Part shown: positions 21,153 to 32,300 of the stretch, one piece after another
Numbering within the stretch: the first letter of the stretch is position 1
How the letters are laid out: every line of letters begins with the position of its first letter
Origin: Neoarius graeffei
Taxonomy: Eukaryota > Chordata > Actinopteri > Siluriformes > Ariidae
Assembly (NCBI RefSeq): GCF_027579695.1
Contig: NC_083587.1
Coordinates: forward strand, 60,605,738 to 60,669,737
DNA: 64,000 nt
Reading direction: 5' to 3'
Program-made: the position numbers and the translations under genes
The notes under the pieces: model-generated
Seen by the model: only the letters and a program-made list of their open reading frames with translations
Database searches by the model: none
Told to the model about the DNA's origin: nothing

Positions 21153-22229
21153 TACAATATATTTTATGACAACATGACTAGACAGATAAATCTTTTAGCT
21201 TCAGAATGATATATCAAACATACTTTTTTGACAACGACAAGTATATTAATTTTGCGACCAAAGTCACCTACCCTTTTAATTTCCGCTCGGTAGTGAAACG
21301 TGATGTCATCGGCAGGTTCCCCTTCTTGTGTACCACGTATCGGTCTATTTTTAGACCAGGAAACCCCCAAAGTGAGAGAGTCATTTCTCCTCGTATATGG
21401 GGGCCAAAAAAATTGCGAAAAATTTTGAGTTAATCTTTCAGTTAGCTTGATTTATTGGTTTTATTTTTATCGTGTTCTATCCGCCATTGCTGATAATATG
21501 TGCCACGTCACACGTCACGTGGTACACAAGAAGGGGAACCTGCCGATGACATCACGCGCGGAAATTAAAAGGGTAGGTGACTTTGGTCGCAAAATTAATA
21601 TACTTGTCGTTGTCAAAAAATTATGTTTGATATATCATTTTGAAGCTCAAAGATTTCTCTATCTAGTGATACCATTTATATATGTTGTCAAAATATATTG
21701 TATTTTATGCCAAAGAACACATCCAATGGTGGAATGGCACTTTAAGGCATACACTCACCGGCCACTTTTTTAGGAACACCCGTGCATACACCTGCTGTTT
21801 TACACAGTTCTTGAATCAGCCAATCCCTTGATGGCAGCTTGTGCAGATACAAATCAAGAGCTTCAGCTAATTAATATTCATGATGTTTAAACATCAGAAT
21901 GGGAAAAAATTGTAATCTCAAAGTGTGACTTTCTTTCACTGTAGTATGGGTGTTGGTTTGAGCCAGATGAGTATTTTGTTTTGAGCATTTCAGAAACTGC
22001 TGATCTCCTGGGGATTTCACACACAACAGTCTCTAGAGTTTACACTCTAGAATGGTGCGAAAAACAAAAAACACTGAGTTGAGTGAGGGAGCGACAGTTC
22101 TGTGGGTGGAAACAAATGCCTTGTTGATGAGAGAGGTCAGAGTAAAATGGCCAGATTGGTCTGAGCTTTTGGGCCAGGAAGGATATAGTGACTCATATAA
22201 TCATAGACACATGCACACCTGCAGTATGT

Positions 22230-23853
22230 AGTAGCAACGACTTCATGAATTTTTTTAATGACAAAATTGAGATGATCCAACAAAAATTTCAAACTACTAA
22301 TTTAAGGTCAGACAATGTAAGTAACCCTGTAATTAACAATATAACTGTATCAGATCAGCAATTAGAATGTTTTACTCCCCTTAGAAAAAATGAATTACTT
22401 TCATTAATCTCTGCATCAAAAGCCTCAACTTGTGTGCTAGATCCCTTACCTACACATCTATTCAAACAGATAATACCTGAAGTAACTGAACCGCTTCTAA
22501 AAAAATTAATTCTTCTCTTACGATTGGCTATGTACCCAAATCCTTTAAACGAGCAGTTATCTAACCCCTGATTAAAAAACCTAACCTTGATCCCTGTCAG
22601 CTGTCCAATTATCGGCCAATATCAAACCTCCCCTTTATCTCCAAGATCCTTGAAAAAGCTGTGGCACAGCAGTTATGCTCATATTTATATAGGAATAACA
22701 TCCATGAAATGTATCAGTCAGGATTTAGACCTCATCATAGCACAGAGACAGCACTGGTTAAAGTAGTAAACAACCTACTGTTGGAGTCTGATCAGGGCTG
22801 TGTCTCGCTGCTTGTGTTGCTTGACCTTAGTGCAGCATTTGATACCACTGATCATTCCATTCTTCTGGATAGACTAGAAAATGTTGTGGGAGTTAAGGGA
22901 ATGGCCCTCTCCTGGCTCAGGTCTTATTTAACTGATTGCTATCAGTATGTTGATGTAAATGGTGATTTTTCTAGACATGAGGTAAAGTTTGGTGTTCCAC
23001 AAGGTTCTGTCTTGGGTCCACTGCTTTTTTCTTTATATATATTATCTCTGGGTGATATTATTTGTAAACATTGTATTAGTTTCCACTGTTATGCTGATGA
23101 CACACAGTTGTATGTTTCTGCAAAACCTGATGAGAGACACCAGCTTAATAGAATTGAGAAATGTGTGAAGGACATTAGACACTGGATGCTTATTAATTTC
23201 CTTCTGTTTAATTCTGACAAGACTGAAGTACTTGTACGCGGACCACATGCAGCTAGAAGTAAGTTTTCTGATTACACAGTAACTCTGGATGGCCTTTCTG
23301 TTTCTTCACGTGCAGCAGTAAAAGACCTCGGAGTGATTATTGACCCCAGTCTTTCATTCGAAACTCACATTGATAACATTACCCAGATAGCTTTCTTTCA
23401 TCTCAGAAATATTCTAAGATAAGAAATTTAATGTCACTACATGATGCGGAAAAACTAGTTCATGCTTTCATTACCTCCAGGTTGGATTATTGTAATGTCT
23501 TACTGTCTGGATGTTCCAATAAGTGCATAAACAAGCTCCAGTTAGTTCAAAATGCAGCAGCAAGAGTCCTTACTAGAACTAGAAAATATGACCACATCAC
23601 CCCTGTCTTATCCACACTGCACTGGCTCCCAATCAAATTCCGTATTGATTATAAAATACTACTATTGAACTTTAAAGCACTGAATGGTCTCGCACCACAG
23701 TACCTGAGCGAACTTCTGGTCCTCTATGACCCGCCACGCCTACTTAGATCAAAAGGTGCAGGCTATCTGCTGGTACGTTGTATTGAGGTATTTCACCTGA
23801 CGTCACAGGGTCACGTGACGCCCCGGTGTCCACCATTTTGGATGGCAAGCTAG
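22230..23853 (+). pseudogene. LINE reverse transcriptase, frameshifted
   Basis: The main block (22661-23422) holds the RT motifs [25 protein letters not shown] (catalytic Asp), [13 protein letters not shown] and YADDTQLY (catalytic Asp pair), then NSDKTEVL. Upstream, 22230-22571 carries the pre-RT segment (LISASKASTCVLDPLPTHLF) in another frame. Downstream, 23431-23853 carries the C-terminal YCNVLLSG and LHWLPIKFRI segments in the third frame. At least two frameshifts separate the blocks, so no full protein is made. In life it would nick target DNA and reverse-transcribe its own RNA. Confidence 0.85.
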
Positions 23854-24889
23854 CTAATGTCAACAACAGTAGCTAGTATGCTACTGTAGCAATATTTACG
23901 TTCAGTCATTTGGATGACTGTTAAAACCTTTCAGTCTCAAGTTTTTCCTTTACTGGATTTACTAGTTTACTGAGCTAGCGCGCGATGGCTCCCGGCTTGG
24001 CCGGCTAGCGCGCGATGGCTCCCGGCTTGGCCGGCTAGCGCGTGATGGCTCCCGGCTTGGCCGGCGAGCGCGCGATGGCTCCCGGCTTGGCCGGCGAGCG
24101 CGCGATGGCTCAGTAAACTAGTAAATCCAGTAAAGGAAAAACTTGAGACTGAAAGGTTTTAACAGTCATCCAAATGACTGAACGTAAACATTGCTACAGT
24201 AACATACCAGCTACGATGTTGTTGACATTAGCTAGTGCTAACAGCTAGTTGCTAATACACTGCTACAACTACACTGACCGTAATAATACAGTTCTTGGTC
24301 ATTGCCTGGTAACAGCAAATTTATAACGGGCCATGTCTCAACAGACTAAGAAGTTATTTCAATGACATTTAATAACATTTTGTTTATCCTGAGGACCGAA
24401 AGTAAATGAAAATGTGAACAAACCTTAGCTGTAATAAGATGGCGACCACCGGCTCCAGGGATGACCCGCTGATGTAGGCATGTTACCCAGCCTGACACAA
24501 AATATTTGTAGGCATCCAAACTTGTATACGCTTTCAGATCAATACCTGTGTATGGCGATGGGTTTTTAACGACATAGGTATACAGATCATGTGGGCTGAA
24601 GTCAGGTAAAGACGAGGGCTTCGTGTACTTCCGTACGTCAGTGAACAATCCTGGTGGAAGCAGGTAAACGTCATTCTCTAAGCCTGCTAACCTCAATTTT
24701 TGCAAATACCTCTCCCTCTGCTCGCCCTGTAAATGCCCTACGTCGCTGGATAGTGAAGGTGTTTTCTGCATCTCGCTCCTTTTTCTTTTATGTTTTTCGT
24801 TTGTCGCCTTCCTCGCATTCAAACTGATTTGAGCCGTGCCGTCCAAAATGGCAGCATCACATGACTTGGTCACGTGAGTGAAATACCTC
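23785..24889 (-). mobile_element. Inverted-repeat element with central minisatellite, inside the LINE
   Basis: The ends read GAGGTATTTCAC and GTGAAATACCTC. Just inside are CACGTGAC motifs and TGACGTCA (23798-23805), then CCATTTTGGATGGC on the left and CCGTCCAAAATGGC on the right. It contains a large inverted repeat around a minisatellite and a minus-strand exon homologous to the one at 6510-6893. LINE sequence resumes directly after it (GTGAAGGCTACATCAGG). Confidence 0.7.
23850..24237. repeat. Large inverted repeat enclosing a 30-bp minisatellite
   Basis: Arms of about 125 nt (23850-23974 and 24109-24237, roughly 95% matching by eye) flank 4.5 copies of a 30-bp unit beginning CTAGCGCGCGATGGCTCCCG (23975-24110). 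The units differ only by T/G at the second base and one C/T. There are no unique spacers, so it is not a CRISPR array. Confidence 0.85.
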
Positions 24890-24891
24890 AA
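24424..24891 (-). pseudogene. First exon of the AYKSLEAYKYFV-type TE protein, second copy
   Basis: The frame reads a basic stretch (KATNEKHKRKRSEMQ), then GHLQGEQRERYLQKLRLAGL, then SPHDLYTYVVKNPSPYTG, then DLKAYTSLDAYKYFVSGWV, ending ITAK before a donor-like GTTTGT. It aligns along its length with the exon at 6510-6893 but is clearly diverged. The true start is uncertain: the first Met falls in the terminal repeat, and an internal Met precedes QKTPSLSSD. No downstream exon is present, so this is an internal-deletion relic. Confidence 0.55.
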
Positions 24892-25932
24892 TAGTGAAGG
24901 CTACATCAGGGGGCAGAGCCTTTTCTTACAAAGCCCCACAGTTATGGAACAGCCTTCAAAGTAGTGTTTGGGAATCAGACACAGTCTCAGTGTTTAAGTC
25001 TTGGCTGAAAACACATCTGTTTCGTCAAGCCTTGTGTTAATGGTGTTTATGAGGTAAAGGTATAGATCTGGAGGGTCCTCAGACATAGAGTGTTTGGTAA
25101 ACTGGGATGTATGGATGCTGTCAGTCCCCACTCACTTGTTCACTCGAGTTTGTTGACGGTGTAGTGGCTGCTGCTTTATGTCCCGGGGCTCCCTCATGCC
25201 TGTGTTACCTTCTGGCTCTCCCCTTTTAGTTATGCTGTCATAGTTAGTTGCTGGAGTCCCTGCTTGTACTCAGTGCAATATGTATACTGTTCCTACTTAT
25301 TCAGGTGACATTGGGCATACCTTACAACCTGTCCCCCCCCCCAAAAAAAAAATAATAAATAAATAAATCTGTCCCTCTGAGTTACATGTTGGTCCTGTTA
25401 TCGAGATGCTGACCTCTTTTGCTCCTCGGACCTGCCTGATCCATCCTGGTGCCCTGTGTCTGGTTGGAGTCTCATCGCATCGCTCCTATGGAGGACGGCC
25501 CCATGTGGACAGTTGAAAGTCACACCTGGAGGACGCTCTGGACACTTACAGTAATGCTTTTATGCCGGAGGACTACAGTTGACTTGCTGACTTCAGGACT
25601 GCAATTGTCATGAACAGTTTTGCACTCAAGTTTCCATCAATGAAGAGTTACAACATCAACGAAACTGACTTCATGTTAAAACTGTTAATGTTATAGTCAT
25701 GTTGTCTGTTGTTGCCCAAATGAGCATGGGTTCCCTTTTGAGTCTGGTTCCTCTCGAGGTTTCTTCCTCATGTCGTCTGAGGGAGTTTTTCCTTGCCACC
25801 GTCGCCACAGGCTTGCTCATTGGGGATAGATTAGGGATAAAATTAGCTCATGTTTTAAGTTGTTCAAATTCTGTAAAGCTGATTTGTGACAATGTTTATC
25901 ATTAAAAGTGCTATACAAATAAACTTGACTTG
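24890..25932 (+). other. LINE 3' end, non-coding
   Basis: 3' part of the L2-type LINE: GGGGGCAGAGCCTTTTCTTA, a poly-C/A stretch near 25330, CTCGAGGTTTCTTCCTCATG, and the terminal CTTGACTTG. A reverse fragment of the same region lies at 53286-53721. Confidence 0.75.
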
Positions 25933-26255
25933 AATCACTCCTTACAACTGTGGTGAGCAGAAAAACATCTCAGCTTGCAGGACAGAAGACCCCATTGGGT
26001 TCCATTCCTGTAGCCAAGAACAGGGATCTTAGGCCCTGTTTACATTATTTCGAATCAGCGGATCATCAGATTAACGTTTTTAAAACGATTTGAGTACACA
26101 CACACAATTTCTGTGCCCGCAACAAAAACGTTCCCCGTGCACACAGCAACGCCAATACACGGATACACTAATCACATGACTAATTAGACGGCACGTCACA
26201 TGATCCCAGTGCATATCGGGCATGCGCAAGTCACTCACCACTTGCAAGTGGAAGG

Positions 26256-26481
26256 ATGGCAATCCTAAAGACCATTTTTTCATGGACGGACGACGAGGTC
26301 CAATTGTTACTAAACGTAACATTGGATTATAAAACAACGGTGTCGGCTCAGGGTGTGGACTGGGAAAGTGTCCAAACAAAATATGGGGACATACTGGGCC
26401 GTTTTTTGGACCACTACCCCTCGCCAAAGGATGCCCGCGCAAGTGGGAAAGACTTCCCTCACGCGAAGGAGATGTCAAAAG
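26256..26481 (+). CDS. SANT/Myb-like Harbinger accessory protein, exon 1
   Basis: ATG 26256 opens MAILKTIFSWTDDEVQLLLN, a SANT/Myb-like start (W-T-D-D-E-V-x-L-L-L), continuing VDWESVQTKYGDILGRFLDH to a donor AAAAG|GTACAT at 26482. In PIF/Harbinger elements a Myb-like second protein helps bring the transposase to the element ends and into the nucleus. The exon leaves one extra base, and the reading phase matches exon 2 at 28061, behind a TATTCTCAG acceptor. Truncated copies of this start occur in the MITEs at 4069 and 37000. Confidence 0.65.
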
Positions 26482-27463
26482 GTACATATTTGAAATATGT
26501 CTTTGTTTAAAACTGAAGTAAATATGAAATGTCGTTGTAAAAAAAGAAGTATGCCAGTCTGTTATCGGCGGTACTGGTACTACAATGACGCCCTTTTTAC
26601 ACCGTGTATGGCCTTCGTGTTTATGCTAGAAGGATCTAACCGTGTTCGGTACACTCTTCACCTCGCAGAACGGCCGTTTTTTGCGATTACAACAAGACTA
26701 TTTAGTGCTACGGTAACCAACACACTTCCTGTATTGCTCATTCACTTAATTCTGAACAGAATGGCCAATGTATCGATTGATTGTTTGAGCGAAGTGCCCA
26801 ATATTTTCGAACTACAGATGTCTGCTTGACGTTCACAAAGTAGTAACAGTAGTTCCGTACACCGTCGTTATTGTACAAATTGTACAAATATCTTACCCCG
26901 TAAACGCTTTTCATGTAGTATATAATGTTGAAACATGTGTTAGTTGTCAAATTAGTCCGGTAAGGGAAAGTTTTGGTGGCTAAATACATAACAGACATCA
27001 TTGTAAGAGTAGCTTACCTTCACTCCAACCATAATGACAAGCAATGTTGTTGTGCTGCGTGCTATGGTACATAGCTGTTCATTGTTTATGCTGTTGTCCT
27101 TCAAAAAATAAATGAGAAGTCCTCAAATCATTGTTAATGCTGTAGTGATTAAATATAGCTGCTCTATTCTATATGCGATTGCTTGAGGACTTATAGTTTA
27201 ACCAGAGACGGTGAAAAGGCAGAGCATTTCGTTTATAAGCTACTAAACGGAGTCTAGTGACCTCCAGTGGATATTTTTAAATAGTAGTCCAAAGAGAAGA
27301 TTCTGCAAAACGATTTTTTTTTATCCATATAGGTGTAAACGTAGTCAAATGGGTAAAAATAAATCCGTTTGCAAAATCTCCCCTTTGGACGGTGTTTTCA
27401 AAAATATCTGGTTGAGTGCGCCAAAACTCCGTAGATGATACGTATAAGCGAAATGCCCAAATG

Positions 27464-28010
27464 TACAGTCCCCTCCAAAAGAACAACAAGGCAAATTCTC
27501 TTGTTTTTGTCGTTCACTGAAGACATTTGGGTTCAAGACCAAAAGAAGATAATGAGACAATAGTTCAGAATGTCAGCTTTTATTTCCTGGTATTTACATC
27601 TAGATATGTTAAACAATCTTGGACTTATCACTGTTTGTATTACACTACAGCATTTTTAGGTGAGCAAAAGTATTGGAACATGTGTGTAATGGGTGTTTCA
27701 TGTTGACCAGTTGTTGAGTGTAAGGTTGATTTTTCAAATTTTAAATAGTCTGCATGACTTTCCTACTTTCTGGCCTTCTTTAATGTCATGTTTGTTTATC
27801 CTCTGACAAGAAATGCAGAGTCGTTATGGGTTTAAACCCAGGCCAAAAGGTTGTAAGCCATGCAGACTACTTAATATTTGAAAAATCAACCTTAAACTCA
27901 ACAAAACTGGTCAACATGAAACACCCATTACACACGTTCCAATACTTTTGCTCACCTAAAAAAATGCTGTAGTGTCATACAATCTGTGCAGAATTATTCA
28001 CACAGAACAT
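27464..28010. mobile_element. Tc1/mariner-type non-autonomous fold-back in the Harbinger intron
   Basis: The left end ACAGTCCCCTCCAAAAG and the internal GAGCAAAAGTATTGGAAC are hallmarks of a common fish mariner family. Arms at about 27636-27760 and 27857-27981 are inverted copies around a 96-bp spacer. No transposase is encoded. Right border approximate. Confidence 0.6.
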
Positions 28011-28684
28011 TTTGTTATATTTCAGATGTTGATGTTTTGTGTCTTGTCCTGTATTCTCAGCTCAAGTGACATCGAAGCTTAAGGCCGTACGCGCAAAGTA
28101 CAGATGGGCTGTGGATTAGAGGTCTGCGCGGGTCGGATTTTTCAGTCCCGCTCCCGCCTGCGCCCGCATTGTGCAGTCCCGCTCCCGCCCGCGCCTGCAA
28201 AGAATTATGATTTTTCAGTCCCGCTCCCGCTCGCGCCCGCAAAGAATTATGATTTTCAGTCCCGCTCCCGCCCGCGCCTGCCATATTTTGTCCCGCTCCC
28301 GCCCGCAAATCCCGCATGATGCAGACGTTCACGTTATTTCTCAGGAAAGTTCTTGTCTTGACACAGCGTGATGGTGCCCCGCCCCCTACTTTGAGTGGAT
28401 TTGAGCATAAATATCTACAGCTCACGTTCACGTTTGTTATTATTTACCTTGTTTCTGAATTCGGAATGTTGAAATTGCAGCATGTAGACCTAATAATAAT
28501 AATTATTGAAGTAGGCTAATCATTTAAGTATGCGCTCTCCCGTGGTGCGTCTCCTATGAATAATTAGTGTGAAAGGAGAGATGGATCGCACTCTTGAACT
28601 TATTCTTTTAGTTACATTTCTTTTCAGTTGTTTTTAGCAGCAGAAGGAGACAAACGTTTCGGCTGTTGCCTTCGTCAGTGTCTC

Positions 28685-28721
<37 letters not shown>

Positions 28722-29061
28722 CAATAAAAAAAGACAGGCGAGCACGTAATTCCAAGTGGAAATTTGGTATATTTATTGTTCAGCCATACAAAACATTAGG
28801 CTAACCCAGTTTACATTTGTAAAGCATTTCTAACTAAAATGTCCGATTTCAGGACTCTTGACTTTTTAACGGTAAATGTACCTCTTTTTAAAGCAGCACT
28901 TACTTTTGAAGCACTGTGAGCTTCAGTAAAGGAGCTCTGCTCTTCTGCCATGATCGGAGATCTCAAACACGGAAGAGGAAAGGAATCGGAAATGTACGAG
29001 AGTTATTTATCCTCTCCTGGATCAGAATCAGAATTCTGATGACCAGCTCATCTAAGGTGTC

Positions 29062-29384
29062 TGTAGCGCGTATTGAGTGTGGGTGGAGCACAGAGGACGG
29101 CAGGACAGCGTTTGGGGGCAGACAAGGTGATTTATTCTTACAACTTTTCAGTCTACAAATCTTAGTTATTCGTTTGTTTGTTTATTCACACACACACACT
29201 CGTCTGGTCCCGGGTTGCGCTCGCTCTCCTCTCTCTCTGCCTCCTTAAATAGGGAGCGGTTACTGGGAAAACACACACACAAACACAGGTTAATTATCCT
29301 CAGGTGTCGCGATTCTGCCACTCACCTTCCCCGGCTCCACCCTCCTGTCACAGACCGGCGCTCGACCACGCCCCCGCTGCCACA
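29062..29384 (-). repeat. 3' LTR of the gypsy element
   Basis: Left-hand LTR, identical to the other except one position by eye. The gag-pol stop codon (29290-29292) lies inside it. Confidence 0.9.
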
Positions 29385-32300
29385 TACCCCCACCGCCCGA
29401 CTCAGGCCGGGCGCTCGTCCGGCCGGCAGCCGACTCCCCCCCCCCTTGACGGGAGAGGAAGTCCGCCACGACCATCTGCGCCCCCGGCCTGTGGACCACC
29501 TTGAAGTTGAAGGGTTGGAGTGCCAGATACCAACGGGTGATCCGCGCGTTGGCATCCTTCATGCGGTGGAGCCACTGGAGGGGCGCGTGGTCCGAACAGA
29601 GAGTGAAAGAGCGCCCCAGCAGGTAGTAACGGAGGGCGAGGACCGCCCACTTAATCGCCAGGCACTCTTTTTCGATGGTGCTGTAGCGCCCCTCACGCAC
29701 CGACAGCTTCCGGCTGATATACAGGACCGGGCGGTCCTCCCCCTCCACCTGCTGGGACAAAACGGCCCCCAGCCCTCTGTCCGACGCATCGGTCTGCAAC
29801 ACAAAAGGGAGAGAGAAGTCAGGGGAGTGTAAAAGTGGCCCCCCACACAGTGCAGCCTTTACCTCAGAGAAAGCCCGCTGGCACTGCTCCGTCCACTGGA
29901 CCGGATCTGGCGCCCCCTTTTTAGTGAGGTCAGTCAGCGGGCTGGTGACGTCCGAATAATTAGGTATAAACCTACGATAGTAGCCAGCCAGCCCCAGGAA
30001 CTGCCTCACCCCCTTTTTGGTCTTGGGCCTCGGGCAGGCCGCAATCGCTGCCGTCTTATTAATTTGGGGACGCACCTGCCCGTTGCCCAAGTGGAAGCCC
30101 AGATACCGTACTTCCACCCGCCCAATCGCACACTTCTTCGGGTTGGCAGTGAGTCCCGCCCGCCTCAGTGACCTAAGGACGGCCCTCAGGTGTTGTAGGT
30201 GCCGCTGCCAATCATTACTATAAATGATGATATCATCTAGGTAAGCGGCGGCATAGGTGGCGTGGGGCCGGAGGACCCTGTCCATCAGCCGCTGAAATGT
30301 AGCGGGCGCCCCAAACAGCCCAAAAGGAAGTGTGACGAACTGGTGTAAGCCGAACGGTGTGGAAAAGGCCGTTTTTTCCCGGGATAAGGGAGTCAAGGGG
30401 ATCTGCCAATATCCCTTCGTCAAATCCAGTGTCGAGTAAAAGCGAGCCGTGCCTAGTCGATCGAGCAGCTCATCAATACGAGGCATTGGGTACGCATCAA
30501 ATTTAGACACCGCGTTGACTTTTCTATAGTCCACACAGAACCGGACCGAGCCGTCGGCCTTGGGAACCAAGACCACCGGGCTGCTCCAGTCACTATGGGA
30601 CTCCTCGACGATGCCCATTTCGAGCATGGCCTGAAGTTCTTCCCGAACCACCTTTTTTTTGTGTTCGGGTAATCTATAAGGACGGCTCCGCACTACCACC
30701 CCCGGGGGCGTCTCTATGTGGTGTTCTATGAGGTTAGTGCGACCGGGCAGGGGCGAGAACACATCCGAAAACTCGGCCTGCAACTGGGCGACCTCCATGA
30801 GTTGGGTCGGGGAGAGGTGGTCTCCACAGGGGACCGGAGAGGTACGCGATGCCAATGACCCTTTTTGGACCTCCGGCCCCAGCTCCGCCTTCTCCGGAAC
30901 TACCGACACCAACGCCACGGGGACCTCCTCGTTCCAAAGTTTCAGCAGATTGAGGTGGTAGATCTGTAGGGACCCCTCCCTGTCCGTTCGCCTAACCTCA
31001 TAGTCGACGTCCCCGACTCGCCGTGTGACCTCAAAGGGTCCTTGCCACTTGGCGATTAATTTGGAGCTCGACGTGGGCAACAGGACGAGTACCTTATCTC
31101 CCGGAGTGAACTCTCTAAGGCGCGTGCCCTTGTTGTACAGGCGGGTTTGCCGTTCCTGGGCCTGCCGCAAATTCTCCTGAGTTAGGTGGGTGAGCGTGTG
31201 GAGTTTTGCGCGCAGATCCATAACGTACTGAATTTCGTTTTTGCTCGGTGAAGGTCCCTCCTCCCAATTTTCCCGCAGTACATCTAAGATGCCGCGCGGC
31301 TTACGCCCATATAATAATTCAAATGGGGAGAACCCCGTGGAGGCTTGGGGGACCTCTCGCACTGCAAACAACAAGGGTTCGAGCCACTTATCCCAGTTAC
31401 GTGCGTCCTCACTTACGAATTTTTTGATAATATTCTTGAGGGTGCGGTTGAACCGTTCAACTAAACCGTCCGTCTGTGGGTGATAAACGCTGGTGCGGAT
31501 TGGCTTAATACCCAGTAGCCCATACAGTTCGCTCAGTGTCCGTGACATAAACGAGGTGCCTTGGTCAGTCAGAATCTCTTTCGGGATTCCAACCCGGGAG
31601 ATGACGTGGAAGAGGGCCTCCGCAATACTGCGTGCTGAGATATTGCGAAGAGGCACCGCTTCCGGGTATCGCGTTGCATAGTCCACCAGAACCAATATAA
31701 AGCGGTACCCTCGTGTTGACCGATCTAATGGCCCGACGAGATCCATCCCAATCCTTTCGAATGGGGTCTCGATTAATGGTAGGGGGCGCAAGGGCGCTTT
31801 TGGGATGGCCGCTGGATTTACTAACTGGCATTCGCGGCACGCCGTACACCACTTACGGACGTCGCCGCGAATCCCCGGCCAATAGAACCGGGCCATTATC
31901 CGGGCGAGTGTCTTATCCTGCCCGAGGTGTCCAGCCATGGGATTAAAGTGAGCCGCCTGAAATACCAATTCCCGGCGGCTCTTTGGAATTAGCAATTGGG
32001 TGACTCGCTCTTTCGTCTGAGTGTCCTGCGTCACTCGGTATAACCTATCCTTCAAAATGGCAAAATAGGGGAAGGACGGGGTGGCGCCCGGCGGGAGCGT
32101 CTGACCATCGATTACTCTCACTTGGTCAAACGCGTGTCGCAGAGTCTCGTCTCGCGATTGTTCCAGTGGGAAATCCGCGAGGGATTCCCCAATAGAAAGA
32201 GGAGGGGCCGGTGGCTCCTCACTCTGTCGCGGAGATGACGTAGACGGCTCTGCGACCGCAGCTCCAGCCAAAGCGACACCGGGACCCTCCCCTGTTAACC

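Larger units (their letters stand above)
19507..21741. mobile_element. Palindromic TTAA element (Kolobok-like MITE) holding a Tc1
   Basis: TTAA flanks both ends (19503-19506 and 21742-21745). The left end AGTGCCATTCCATCATTGGA matches the reverse-complemented right end AGTGCCATTCCACCATTGGA. After removing the Tc1 at 19548-21152 the element is about 630 bp, of which some 235 bp at each end form near-identical inverted arms. No coding sequence of its own is seen. Confidence 0.75.
22204..25932 (+). mobile_element. L2-type non-LTR retrotransposon, 5'-truncated
   Basis: It encodes reverse transcriptase and ends with ATACAAATAAACTTGACTTG, the 3' signature of fish L2-type LINEs. The short direct repeat AATCA lies at 22199-22203 and 25933-25937, and the uninterrupted sequence exists in copy 2 of the host repeat near 56570. 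No endonuclease domain is present, consistent with 5' truncation. Another element (23785-24889) is inserted just after the ORF. Confidence 0.8.
21749..26031. repeat. CACCGGCCAC-ended DNA repeat, copy 1, split by a LINE
   Basis: It starts TACACTCACCGGCCAC and shares TTTAGGAACACCC, CAATCCCTTGA, TCACTGTA and GGTTTGAGCCAG blocks with copy 2 (53250-56720). The LINE occupies 22204-25932. The repeat continues at 25933 (AATCACTCCTTACAAC) and is cut off at 26031 by the Harbinger element. It is a fish DNA-transposon-type repeat with no coding sequence seen. Confidence 0.6.

Noticed and set aside
23975..24110. CRISPR-like array
   Set aside because: The 30-bp units are directly adjacent with no unique spacers, and the genome is vertebrate. 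It is a minisatellite.
28057..28431. Ala/Gly/Arg-rich ORFs at 28057-28431 and 34290-34500
   Set aside because: They translate the CCCGCTCCCGCC-type subterminal repeats of the hAT element.
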